Program-made: the position numbers and the translations under genes
Notes under the pieces: generated by a model
Database searches by the model: none
Told to the model about the DNA's origin: nothing
What the model saw: the letters and a program-made list of their open reading frames with translations, nothing else
Part shown: positions 1-9,434 of the stretch, piece by piece
Position numbering within the stretch: the stretch's first letter is position 1
How the letters are laid out: every line of letters begins with the position of its first letter
Source of the DNA: Roseburia intestinalis L1-82
Lineage (GTDB): Bacteria > Bacillota > Clostridia > Lachnospirales > Lachnospiraceae
Length of the DNA: 64,000 bases
Reading direction: 5' to 3'
NCBI RefSeq assembly: GCF_900537995.1
Contig: NZ_LR027880.1
Coordinates: 4,071,501-4,135,500, forward strand

Positions 1-1504
1 CAACCGGATCATCCACTTTTTCAAAATAGGAGATCAAATACTCTAATGCCGAATCACTCTCGTGGATCAATGACAGGTACTGGTTCACGTCCGGATAATT
101 GATGCCAAGCATACGCGCTTTTTCATCAAAATTGTCATATTTCTCCGTATAACCGCCATGATTCTGCATGGAAATACTCATAATGAATAAATCCTCGTTG
201 GATTTCTTACTCTCATAACGGTCGACGATCTTCTCATACAGTTCCTGATCTGTAATATAATCACGCAATATCTTCGTCTGGTCAAAATCATCGATAAAAT
301 GCGTTTCATCAAATCCCATATTCGGATATACGATATTGCGGCTCCATCCGGTATCATAATAAGGATGCATTGCCACACAGGTGTAACCGATATTTTTCAG
401 ATTTGACACCAGAGAAGTCGGTGTATCCGTGATATACTGCTGATAGACAACCGAACCGCTCGGCAGAAATGCCATGGAATTTCCCGTCAAAAATTCCCAC
501 TCGGAGTTTGGTGTTTTGGCGCCAAACACGGAAGAGAGCGCATGCCCCTTGATCGTATTTTCCTCCAGTGAATCGTAAAACGGTGTCAGATCGATATTGG
601 TTGAAAAATTCCCCACCACACTAAGGTCCGCATAGGATTCACTCATAACCACAATAATGGTCGGCTTCTTCTCCGTTTCTCCGGTGGCTGTATCCGTCTC
701 TTTGCTGTACTGATCCTCAAGTTCCTTGACTGCCTCTTTCGAATACCCATCCGGTTGCGCAATAAAGCAGTCGCGGATACTTAACACAAAGTTTAAGATA
801 TAGCCGTTTCTGTAACTTCCTTTTTGTTCCCATGTCTCCGTCACAACACCCTGCGTATGCTTTCCAATGTATGCACAGCACAGCACGGCAAGTGAAATGC
901 ACACGATCGACATCGGAATCCTTTTCTGAAAGGAAACATGTAATTTTCGGATAAACGCAATGTACAGCGTGGAAAGGAGTATTACATACCCTGCCCTTTC
1001 ATCCAGGACAAATTCATAATTTCCCGCCACAGAAAGCCCGGTCTGGATGGACTTTAAATCACTGAAAATAAACTCATTTCCACGAAACAGATATACAAAA
1101 TAGTTGATCCCGGCAAGGGACAACAGCACAATATGCGAAATCAGACAGGTCAGTCCTGTATTGCTTGTAAATACCTGAACAGCCAGAAAAACTACCAGAC
1201 AGCACAATACATTTAACAGCATTTTATTGTCGGATATTTTTGCTCTCAGTTCCGTATCCAGTAACAGATACTGGATATGATACGCCGTAAAAATGCCGCC
1301 TGTCCCAAGCATGATCGCACTCCACAGCCATGAAAGCTTTTCGTTTAATTCAATCTTTAAACTTTTAATTCCAAAATAAAGTACTCCAAATCCAAACAGT
1401 ACCCATACCGGAAACCTTATCACTGCAAACAGCACTGCTGCAAAGACCACTGCCACAGCAAGTCGGATCAGATTCTCTTTTTCAAAATATAACTTTATCT
1501 TCAT
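1..1504 (-). CDS. LTA synthase-like membrane sulfatase (C-terminus off window)
   Basis: The reading frame opens with ATG at 1504 and runs off the left edge, giving about 501 visible residues. The first ~240 residues hold several hydrophobic membrane segments; the rest is an extracellular sulfatase-type domain. Visible motifs are IIVVMSESYADL (metal-binding Glu), GAKTPNSEWEFLTG (the Thr that acts as nucleophile in the LtaS family) and SMQNHGGY (metal/substrate His). Such enzymes transfer glycerol-phosphate or similar groups to cell-envelope polymers. The family is secure, but the exact substrate (lipoteichoic acid, other phosphoglycerol polymer or capsule) is not. A strong stem-loop separates it from the gene upstream, so it is probably transcribed alone. 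Confidence 0.85.
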   Translation of the reverse strand, partial: MKIKLYFEKENLIRLAVAVVFAAVLFAVIRFPVWVLFGFGVLYFGIKSLKIELNEKLSWLWSAIMLGTGGIFTAYHIQYLLLDTELRAKISDNKMLLNVLCCLVVFLAVQVFTSNTGLTCLISHIVLLSLAGINYFVYLFRGNEFIFSDLKSIQTGLSVAGNYEFVLDERAGYVILLSTLYIAFIRKLHVSFQKRIPMSIVCISLAVLCCAYIGKHTQGVVTETWEQKGSYRNGYILNFVLSIRDCFIAQPDGYSKEAVKELEDQYSKETDTATGETEKKPTIIVVMSESYADLSVVGNFSTNIDLTPFYDSLEENTIKGHALSSVFGAKTPNSEWEFLTGNSMAFLPSGSVVYQQYITDTPTSLVSNLKNIGYTCVAMHPYYDTGWSRNIVYPNMGFDETHFIDDFDQTKILRDYITDQELYEKIVDRYESKKSNEDLFIMSISMQNHGGYTEKYDNFDEKARMLGINYPDVNQYLSLIHESDSALEYLISYFEKVDDPV

Positions 1505-1649
1505 GATTTCCTCATATTTCCATCTCTCATAGTCTCTTTTTCAACAAAGTTATTCTATCATTACATACAGATTTGTCAATTTTGTGAAGATTAAACTTTT
1601 CTTAGTTTTTTTCTTTTTCATTTACGGAATATAGTTTTATATACATAAA

Positions 1650-1699
1650 ATCCCCCTTAAGCAGTTTGGAAACATTTACCCTGTCTGCTTAAGGGGGAT
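1650..1699 (-). terminator. 15-bp stem-loop terminator
   Basis: A perfect 15-bp stem (1650-1664 with 1685-1699) around a 20-base loop, followed on the minus strand by a T-rich stretch. It lies 40 bases past the stop of the response-regulator remnant and separates it from the sulfatase gene. Confidence 0.75.
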
Positions 1700-1739
1700 C
1701 ATACATATCTTTGTGCGTTTCCTATTGATTGGCCAGCCT

Positions 1740-2420
1740 TTATTTTGTCTGTTTTTTAAAGAAATCATCGATCGCTGCATGCAGTTTCTGCGCATCCATG
1801 CTTTTTAACAGGTAACCATTCGGCTTTAACGACATCACGTCCATAACCGTCTGTGCATCGTTTTTTCCGGTAAGAAAAATGATCGGAATGTTCTGAAATT
1901 CCGTATCTTCACGAATCATCTGCATAAACTGTTTGCCATCCACGATTGGCATTTCATAATCTAACAAGATCAGATCCGGTATATTTAAGGCAAGATATTT
2001 GATCGCCATCTCGCTGGAATTGACAGGAATTACCTGATATTTATCTTCCAGCAGTGTTTTAATATTCCGGAGGATCACTCCCGAATCATCCACCGCTAAA
2101 ATAGTTCTTTTTTTCATTTTATAATATTCATCCATCTGCCTTTTGATGTTTTCCACCATCTCCACCACATTGATCGGTCTTATAAAAATATCGGTAAACA
2201 TCTGTTTTGGAAGTGTTTCCCAGAGTTTCTCAAGCTCTTCCACATTTCCCATGACAAACACAGGCGTTTTATGCTTGATTGCATGATCTACGATCACTTT
2301 AACCCCAACCGCCTTTAATCCCGCAATAACCCTGTCATGGTATCTGTCAATTCCATAATCTCTTCCATCGATACATCCGCCACATAAACACGCAGCTGAT
2401 CCATGGATTCCCTGATGCAT
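1740..2420 (-). pseudogene. response regulator, N-terminally truncated
   Basis: The C-terminal ~125 residues form a receiver domain: ILAVDDSG (acidic pocket), LILLDYEMP (phospho-acceptor Asp) and YLLKSM (Lys). Upstream of it are ~70 residues (for example PVFVMGN and FIRPINVVEMVENI) resembling the end of the degenerate N-terminal receiver domain found in two-receiver regulators of Lachnospiraceae. That first domain should be ~110 residues but its start is missing: the frame runs back into the out-of-frame end of the kinase gene. A deletion probably fused the kinase tail to the middle of this regulator. No convincing start codon or ribosome site is visible; the first ~35 residues of this span are probably not real protein. 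Confidence 0.6.
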
Positions 2421-4919
2421 TCCGGAACCTGATATTCTTCAAGTTGTTCCATGATCTGATCCACTCCATCAAGGTCAAACTGTTCTATGCACTGGTGTAT
2501 CTGCTGTAATGCAGTGATCCACTCCCCGTCCGAAAACTCTTTTTTTGCATCCTCTTCCTTCTCTGCATAGGGGCGCAATATATTTTTTAAATCACGGTAC
2601 ATGGTAAGCACATCCGGTGTTTTTTCCTCTAACACCTCTGTCTTACCCTGTTTTCCATAATCCTCAAGTTCCTTTGCTGCCTCCGACAACGGTACTGCAC
2701 CAATCAGAAGTGCAGAACTTTTTAACGCATGTACTTCAATCACATAATCACTGATCAGCCCCTCTTTCAGGCACTGTTCGATCTTATTTGCCTTACTGTC
2801 GATCGTACGGTAAAATATCCGGATCGTTTTCATAAGTGCAGCTTTCGAACCACAGTGATTTACCCCCTCCTCGAATGAAAATCCCATCTGTGGATCTTCC
2901 GGCTGTATCTCACGGTCAGAGAGATCATCTGCAAGAAGCTTCTTTGCCTCCTCCTTCGGGACATCACGCACAAGATCTTTTGGCAGCCACAGTTTCAGCT
3001 GGTTACAGATCCGTGCAAAATCAATCGGTTTTGCAACGAAACCATTCATTCCTGCATTCAGGAATTCCTTTCTGGCATCTACCATTGCATTCGCAGTGAG
3101 TGCAATGATCGGAAGCTTCTGATACTTGTCCTCCGGCAGTGCACGAATAGCTTTTGCAGCTTCTATTCCATCCATAACCGGCATCATGTGATCCATCAGC
3201 ACCAGATCATACTGGCTGCCCCTGACCATTTTTACTGCCTGCAGTCCATTTTCTGCCGTATCAATCTGCATCCGGAGAGGTTTTAGCAGTTCTTTTGCCA
3301 CCACAAGATTCAATTCGTTATCATCCACAAGTAAAATGTGTGCCTCCGGGGCAATAAACAGACATTCCGCTTCTTTTTCCGTCACATTATCTTTCTGTCC
3401 ATTATAATTTACCGCAGAAACAGGTGTCGGATCAATGATTGTCTGTTCTATCGTAAAGAAAAACCTGCTTCCCTTTCCGTATTCACTTTCTACTTCGATA
3501 ACCCCTCCCATCATATTGACTAAATTCTGGGAAATTGTCAAGCCCAGTCCGGTTCCTTCCACATAACGGTTTCTGTCCATCTCCACGCGCTGAAACGCAT
3601 CGAACAGAATTTTCTGATCTTCCTTGCGGATTCCGATCCCGGTATCTGCCACCTCATAATAAAGCATTACTTTATCCGTATTTTTCTGTCTGACATGCAC
3701 GGAAAAGCGGACGCTGCCTTTCTCTGTATATTTAATGGCGTTATTCACCAGGTTTATGATGACCTGACGGATACGCCCCATATCCCCCTTTCAGCTTACA
3801 TGGAATATCCTGATCAATATCATAGATCAGTTCCAGACCGGAATGTCCGATCCTGTTTTCCATACTGATCCTCAGATCATGAAACAGTGAACATGTATCA
3901 TACGGTTCATCAAACAGCTGCATTTTACCGGCTTCCATCTTTGAACAATCCAGCACATCATTGATGATTGTAAGAAGCACACGCCCGGAACTCTGGATAT
4001 TCAGCAGATATTCCTGCTCCTTCGGTGAATGCCGGGAACGCAGTAAAATCTCTGTAATTCCCACAATAGAGTTCATCGGCGTACGTATCTCATGTGACAT
4101 ATTCGAAACGAAGTTGGTTTTGGCACGGTTGGCATCTTCCGTCTGTAATACAAGACGCTTCATCAGATGGTTCTGCTCTATGATCTTTGTCACATCAACA
4201 ATCGTCATCATATATCCCTGTATCAGTTCATTGTCCTTTAATACCGTTTCTTCCACCTGATAATGCCGATCTTTCCAGTCAAAAAAATCCTGACTGCCCT
4301 GAATAAATGCATATATCTTATCATCCGTGCTATATCCCTGTTCCTTATTTATAGAAGTAATAATTTTATCCGCCATCGAATTTAAAAAAAGGAAACGGTG
4401 ATCCGCATCTGTTACAATGACAGCTTCTTTCAGATTATCAATAATATAATTTTTTGCATTTTTGACAGGATCAAACAAGCCGTATTTTACAACGGCAATG
4501 CTCATAAAGATACAGGACAACAGAATTCCAAGAGGTGTTGGATCATCTCCTTTTAGAATTTTTAAAATGCGAAGAGACAACAGAAGCATTGGTGAAAGCA
4601 TCGCTGCGATCATAAGAAAATGGATTTTTCCTTTATTGGGCATACTTCTCTGAGAGCAGTAGGAAGAGATGATGATGCCGATCGTGGTCATGATTTCTGC
4701 CAGTAAGAAAGCCATATAGACATAGTACATTGGTGCTGGAGAGATTTCCAGCGTATATCCGTTCAGGTTTGCCTTCGAAGGAGCCAGCCAGTAATCTTTA
4801 TAGTATAGATGATGATAATCAACGGTTGCGATCATAACATAAAATCCCATGTTTAACACAAGAAGCAGATGGATCACCCACTGTGGAATTTTTATATTTT
4901 TCCAGCGTATCATAAACAT
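2315..4919 (-). pseudogene. hybrid sensor kinase with frameshift (7TM-type sensor, HisKA, HATPase, REC, Hpt)
   Basis: Two frames make one protein. The first (4919 to ~3790) has hydrophobic helices, a PAS-like region, and a HisKA box (VSNMSHEIRTPMNS). The second (~3781 to 2315) has the ATPase domain (NLVNNAIKYTEKG, ADTGIGI, GTGLGLTI), a receiver domain (LVLMDHMMPVMDG) and a C-terminal Hpt domain with HALKSSALLIGA. They join if one C is removed from the run of five at 3784-3788, restoring LKGDMGRIRQVI. The sensor part starts at what is normally the middle of a 7TM module (DYHHLYY motif), so about 90 N-terminal residues also seem to be missing, although a TATAAT-like box lies just upstream. It would sense a signal and relay phosphate to the regulator remnant downstream. 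Confidence 0.75.
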
Positions 4920-5039
4920 GAGGGCACAGAAATTACCATTATACCATGTCCTGGTGGGTTTGATAAATGTTTTTTCGTAAATTTTAGTTGACTTTAATTT
5001 TCAACATCTGCTGCCAAAGCCGCCCGCACTCTCCTTTTT

Positions 5040-5093
5040 TCAAATCTGGCTTCTTTTCAAACATACATGATGGATTCCTTTTACGAAACTCAT
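5040..5093 (-). pseudogene. VOC-family protein, N-terminal remnant
   Basis: A 17-codon frame with a strong GGAGG site begins MSFVKGIHHVCLK, a typical start of glyoxalase/dioxygenase-superfamily (VOC) proteins in this bacterial group, then hits a stop. It follows the 77-residue gene by 13 bases. A second frame just beyond (EARFEK) continues the resemblance, which points to a frameshifted and truncated gene. Identification rests on a very short stretch. Confidence 0.35.
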
Positions 5094-5106
5094 TTGATTT
5101 TCCTCC

Positions 5107-5340
5107 TTATCTTCCCTGATACCCACAGCCTTCTCTTCCCGGCATATCTTCACTTTTCACATAGCGGGCATTGAACTCCATATTGATCTCGCGCAGTTCT
5201 TTCTTCCCGTCGATATAATCCTGATACATCTCCACGAGTCTGGACATGCAGCCATCACAGGTTGCATCAATATTTCCTAATGATTCCGCCACGATCTTCT
5301 CGCGTTCTTCCTTTGTTGTCTCTGAAATTAAATAACCCAT
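5107..5340 (-). CDS. small conserved hypothetical protein (77 aa)
   Basis: Starts at ATG 5340, preceded by AAAGGAG; an upstream in-frame ATG at 5358 would lie in front of that ribosome site and is less likely. The protein is hydrophilic and helical, with a CDGC pair near residue 30 and a Cys in its Gly-rich tail, so metal or thiol chemistry is possible but unproven. I do not recognise the family. A truncated second copy lies at 16154-16318, in both cases directly downstream of MarR sequence, so the pair is probably an old MarR-linked unit. Confidence 0.6.
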   Translation of the reverse strand: MGYLISETTKEEREKIVAESLGNIDATCDGCMSRLVEMYQDYIDGKKELREINMEFNARYVKSEDMPGREGCGYQGR

Positions 5341-5354
5341 TGCATTTCTCCTTT

Positions 5355-5460
5355 TCACTCATGCCGCTTTTCATTATACCATCTGTCATCTCAAATATCT
5401 CAATAACTTTATCCGCCATCTCACATCCTTTTTCCGTGAGTGCAGTATCAGCTTTGCCAG
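5355..5460 (-). pseudogene. MarR regulator fragment (second copy of 16.5-kb gene)
   Basis: About 30 residues (ALTEKGCEMADKVIEIFEM and onward) match almost exactly the C-terminal third of the MarR gene at 16371-16811. Compared with that locus, about 100 bases covering the MarR C-terminus and stop have been deleted here, so the fragment joins directly to the leader of the 77-residue gene. It cannot encode a working regulator. Confidence 0.65.
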
Positions 5461-5508
5461 GTAAAGCTCACTCCGGAGATTCCATTGATCATACATTCAT
5501 TTTATACC

Positions 5509-5539
5509 AAGAGCCCGACTTTTTCGAAGCCGGGCTCTT
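5509..5539 (-). terminator. stem-loop terminator
   Basis: A 9-bp stem (AAGAGCCCG with CGGGCTCTT) around a 13-base loop lies between the glucosidase gene and the MarR fragment. It can end transcription of the glucosidase operon. Confidence 0.6.
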
Positions 5540-5619
5540 AAATTTCTTCACATAAATGCTGTGTCATAACCGATGACATTCTATTTAGAGTATCATGAAA
5601 AATCTCAGACTTATGCAGA

Positions 5620-7833
5620 TCATTTTTTCAATACAAATGAAGCTTTATTACCTGTCAAACTGTCTTTTCCGATAAATATTTCAAATTCTCCTGCTTCGCT
5701 CGCATAGATTCCATCCTCTGTCAAAAAACGCAGTTCCTGTTCTGTTATGGTAAAGACTACCTTTTTTTCCTCTCCAGGCAAAAGCGTAACCTTCTTAAAA
5801 TCTTTCAATTCTTTGACCGGACGCACTACAGAAGCCGCAATATCATGGATATAAAGCTGCAGGGTTTCTGTTCCCGTGCAGTTTCCTGTATTTTTTACAG
5901 TCACCTCCGCTTCAATCTGTCCCGATGTATCCATCCATGTCCGATCTAAATGAATATCTGATACCTCAAATGTTGTGTAACTCAGGCCATATCCAAATGG
6001 ATACAATGGCTCATTTGGAATATCCAGATATTTCGAGCGGAATCTGTCTTTATCTTTGCCTTCTATATGTGGGCGTCCTGTTGAATATTCATTATAATGT
6101 ACCGGTACCTGTCCTACACAATATGGAAAGCTCATAGGCAGTTTTCCACTTGGATTATACTTTCCAAATAAAGTGTCCACAATTGCCCGCGCCCCTTCCG
6201 TTCCAGGCAGCCACACCTGAAGGATAGATTTTGCCTTTTTGTTTATTTCACGTATGTCTAACGGACGTCCTGAAAATAAAACCACTACAATATTTTGATT
6301 GACTTCCGCAATTCTATCAAGCAATGCTTCCTGTACCTCAGGGATTCTGATATTTGCGTTACTGGTTGCTTCACCCGACTGTAAACGGTCTTCTCCTATT
6401 GCAAGTACTACGATATCTGCCTCTTCTGCTGCCTGTACCGCCTCTTGCAGCATATGTTCCTCCTGCTCCTTAGTATAGGATTGCTGCTGTTGTTCTCCAA
6501 ATCCTTCCAGACATACATCCGCCCCTAACATTGGTGATCCCTGGCAAAATGTACTGTTTTCTGAAACGTACTGTTCCTGTACTGCCTCATGCAGCGTCAT
6601 AACATCCTTGGCATCTGCGATAAATGACCAGGCTCCAAGCAGGTTTCTGCTATCTACATACGGACCAATAAAAGCGATCCTTTTTTGTTGATCTAAAGGC
6701 AGGATATGTTCCTCGTTTTTCAACAAAACAAAAGATTTCTTTGCTGCTTCCCTCGCCAGATTCCGGTGCTCCTCACATAAAATGTATTCCTTTTCTTTTT
6801 TCTGATCTGCATCTTTATATGGATTCTCAAAGAGTCCCAGATTATTTTTAAGCCGCAGAATACGAAGACATGCCTCATCTATAAGCTCTTCTCTTATTTT
6901 TCCATCCCTGACCATCTGACACAGATTTTCACTGTAAATTCCTGTCATCATGTCAATATCTACGCCTGCTTCCACTGCACGCACTGCTGCTTCTTCTCTG
7001 TCTGCACAATATCCGTGATAAATGGTCTCCTCGATGGCTGCCCAGTCTGATATAAGTACACCATCGAACTTCATCTGCTCTCTTAAAATGTCCCGCATCA
7101 ACTTTTTATTTCCGGTTGCCGGGATTCCGTTAACTGTATTAAAAGATGTCATAACAAGAGCTGCACCTGCATCTATTCCCGCCTGATACGATGGCAGATA
7201 GAACTCTCTGAATGTATGTTCGGAAAGTTCTACCGTATTATAATCTCTCCCTGCTGTCGGTGCACCATATCCTGCAAAATGTTTGACACATGCTGCGATT
7301 GCATAATTATCTTTTAAGCTGTTTCCCTGAAATCCACGCACCATTGCTGCACAGAATAGACTGTTCAGGTAAGGATCTTCTCCCGTTGATTCCATGACAC
7401 GTCCCCACCTTGCATCTCTTACCAGATCTGTCATAGGTGCAAATGTCACATGAAGACCGCTGACCGAAGCCTCCTTTGCTGCCACAGATGCACACTGTTC
7501 TGACAATTCCGGTTCAAAGGAAGCTCCCTGCGCAAGCGGAATTGGAAACACTGTCTTATAACCATTTATGACATCTAACATAAACAGTAATGGAATATGG
7601 TGCGGATGCTTTTCCATATAGTTTTTTTGTATACTTTTCAGGGTTTCAGCGCCCATGGATCCGATGACTGATCCTGCAAGATTTACATTGTCTTCTGTAA
7701 ATCCCTTATCCTCCATAGGACCTGTGACAACGATCTCCCCATTAAAAAATCCTCCTGTCACCTGGCTCATCTGATTTACTTTTTCTTCCAGTGACATATC
7801 CCGCAAGAGTTCTATTAATTTCTGTTCTGTCAT
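5620..7833 (-). CDS. bglX: glycoside hydrolase family 3 beta-glucosidase
   Basis: A 737-residue GH3 enzyme that removes terminal beta-linked sugars (glucose or xylose) from oligosaccharides. The N-terminal barrel has RWGR at 142-145, the substrate-binding KH at 184-185 and the nucleophile Asp263 in GVLISDWAAIEE. A second alpha/beta domain contains GEDRLQSGEA with a likely acid/base Glu. A fibronectin-like domain closes the protein. There is no signal peptide, so it acts in the cytoplasm on imported oligosaccharides. It is the last gene of the operon and overlaps the regulator stop by four bases, matching the transporter upstream. The exact sugar specificity is not readable from sequence. Confidence 0.93.
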   Translation of the reverse strand: MTEQKLIELLRDMSLEEKVNQMSQVTGGFFNGEIVVTGPMEDKGFTEDNVNLAGSVIGSMGAETLKSIQKNYMEKHPHHIPLLFMLDVINGYKTVFPIPLAQGASFEPELSEQCASVAAKEASVSGLHVTFAPMTDLVRDARWGRVMESTGEDPYLNSLFCAAMVRGFQGNSLKDNYAIAACVKHFAGYGAPTAGRDYNTVELSEHTFREFYLPSYQAGIDAGAALVMTSFNTVNGIPATGNKKLMRDILREQMKFDGVLISDWAAIEETIYHGYCADREEAAVRAVEAGVDIDMMTGIYSENLCQMVRDGKIREELIDEACLRILRLKNNLGLFENPYKDADQKKEKEYILCEEHRNLAREAAKKSFVLLKNEEHILPLDQQKRIAFIGPYVDSRNLLGAWSFIADAKDVMTLHEAVQEQYVSENSTFCQGSPMLGADVCLEGFGEQQQQSYTKEQEEHMLQEAVQAAEEADIVVLAIGEDRLQSGEATSNANIRIPEVQEALLDRIAEVNQNIVVVLFSGRPLDIREINKKAKSILQVWLPGTEGARAIVDTLFGKYNPSGKLPMSFPYCVGQVPVHYNEYSTGRPHIEGKDKDRFRSKYLDIPNEPLYPFGYGLSYTTFEVSDIHLDRTWMDTSGQIEAEVTVKNTGNCTGTETLQLYIHDIAASVVRPVKELKDFKKVTLLPGEEKKVVFTITEQELRFLTEDGIYASEAGEFEIFIGKDSLTGNKASFVLKK

Positions 7834-9434
7834 ATGCGTACTCCCTCTCCAAATTTTCTTCTATATTCCAGCGGCGTCAAGCCTGTATTTTCCTTAAACA
7901 TTTTTGTAAAATAGGAAAAATTACTATATCCAATATGTAATGAAACTGTATTGATTGGAAGACTGCTGCCACATAAAAGTTTTTTTGCTTCGTCTACCCT
8001 TTTCTGCAATATATAATTGCTTATAGATACTCCCTTTTCTTTTTTGAACATCCGAGACATATAGTCTGTATTCAAATAGACTAACTCTGCCAGTTCATCT
8101 CTGTGTATCTCTTCCCTGAAATGACTGTCAATATAGGTACATATCTGATCTGCAACAGAGTCTTCTTTTGTAATATATAATTTATATCCAACCGCTTTCC
8201 GTATCAGATTTTCTACATACTCCATCATTTCGTTAAATCCATTTACAGCGCCAAGCATGTAATTCTCACTCTCTTTATCTGAAAAAAGTGCATTGGCATA
8301 AATCCCCATCTCTGACAGCCATACATACACCATCTGTGTAACGTCCGTCCTTAATGACAGCAAAAACTGCCGCGTGATCATCTCATTCTTCCTGACTGTC
8401 TCCAGATAACTGCGTATGCTTGCTATGACTGCTTCCACTTCCTCCCCTGCCAAAAGGGTTTTCCATGTATCCAGCTCCGCATTTTTATAGACTGTTCCAC
8501 TTGGTTGGAACTCATACAGATATATAACCTCGTTCCATACCGACAGACTGCTTTCGCGCATCTTCCGCAAATCGTCAGCCTGTGCAGTCACTTCAGAAAA
8601 TCCACTCCAATTTCCCGCTCCACACCAAAAATAGGAATGTACATGATCTGTCATCCATTGCACAAAATGATTGAGCAGATCTTTTTCCCTTATTTTTTCT
8701 CCTTCTTCCGGCATTTTATCCGTTGACAGAACCACCCAGTATCGACATTCATTTTCACAAAATACAGTGTCCACTCTGGCATAAAAGGAATGAAATAACT
8801 CCGTCAACACATTTTGCATAATAAATTCGATGGTGGAAGGTTCCCACTTTTGTGTCTCTTCCGCTTTATGATCCATATAAAAGCAGATCAGTTTAAAATA
8901 TATCAATCCATCCTGATACAGATCCATCCTTTTTGCGGATTCGCAGAACTGGTTTCGTGTCATGTTACCGCTCAACAAATTTCTCCAGATATCCTTTTGC
9001 AGGATTGTCCGGTCTTTTTCCCACTGTTCACTCGCTTCTGTAAGTTTTTCTATCTGTTTTTCCTGAAGCACTGCCTGTTCTGCTTTTTTTAATGCTTCTT
9101 CCAGTTTTTCAAAATCAATTGGTTTTAGCAGATATTCAACGCTTTCCAGCTGTATCGCACGTCTTGCATAGTCAAATTCCGCATAACTGGTCAGAAAAAT
9201 AACCTGTATCCTGAAATTCTGCTCCCTCACCCATTGCACCAGATCAAATCCTGTTGCAGCAGGCATCACAATATCACTGATAATAATGTCCATTTTAACA
9301 GCTGTTATAATTTCCTGCGCCTGTTTCATTGTAAATGCTGTATAAATCTCAGTAATACCTGTCCGCTCCCAGCAGATATTTTTCTTTATACTTTCAATCA
9401 CATAACGTTCATCATCCACCAGCAATAATTTCAT
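7830..9434 (-). CDS. YesN-type response regulator (REC + AraC HTH)
   Basis: 534 residues. The N-terminal receiver has Asp7/8, phospho-acceptor Asp54 (IIISDIVMP) and Lys104 (YLLKP). A long linker of ~300 residues follows, and the last ~100 residues are an AraC-type double helix-turn-helix (DELAELVYLNTDYMSRMF ... IGYSNFSYFTKMF). Such regulators activate the adjacent sugar transporter and hydrolase genes when their kinase senses the sugar outside. The start overlaps the kinase stop by four bases, so the two are translationally coupled. Confidence 0.9.
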   Translation of the reverse strand: MKLLLVDDERYVIESIKKNICWERTGITEIYTAFTMKQAQEIITAVKMDIIISDIVMPAATGFDLVQWVREQNFRIQVIFLTSYAEFDYARRAIQLESVEYLLKPIDFEKLEEALKKAEQAVLQEKQIEKLTEASEQWEKDRTILQKDIWRNLLSGNMTRNQFCESAKRMDLYQDGLIYFKLICFYMDHKAEETQKWEPSTIEFIMQNVLTELFHSFYARVDTVFCENECRYWVVLSTDKMPEEGEKIREKDLLNHFVQWMTDHVHSYFWCGAGNWSGFSEVTAQADDLRKMRESSLSVWNEVIYLYEFQPSGTVYKNAELDTWKTLLAGEEVEAVIASIRSYLETVRKNEMITRQFLLSLRTDVTQMVYVWLSEMGIYANALFSDKESENYMLGAVNGFNEMMEYVENLIRKAVGYKLYITKEDSVADQICTYIDSHFREEIHRDELAELVYLNTDYMSRMFKKEKGVSISNYILQKRVDEAKKLLCGSSLPINTVSLHIGYSNFSYFTKMFKENTGLTPLEYRRKFGEGVRI

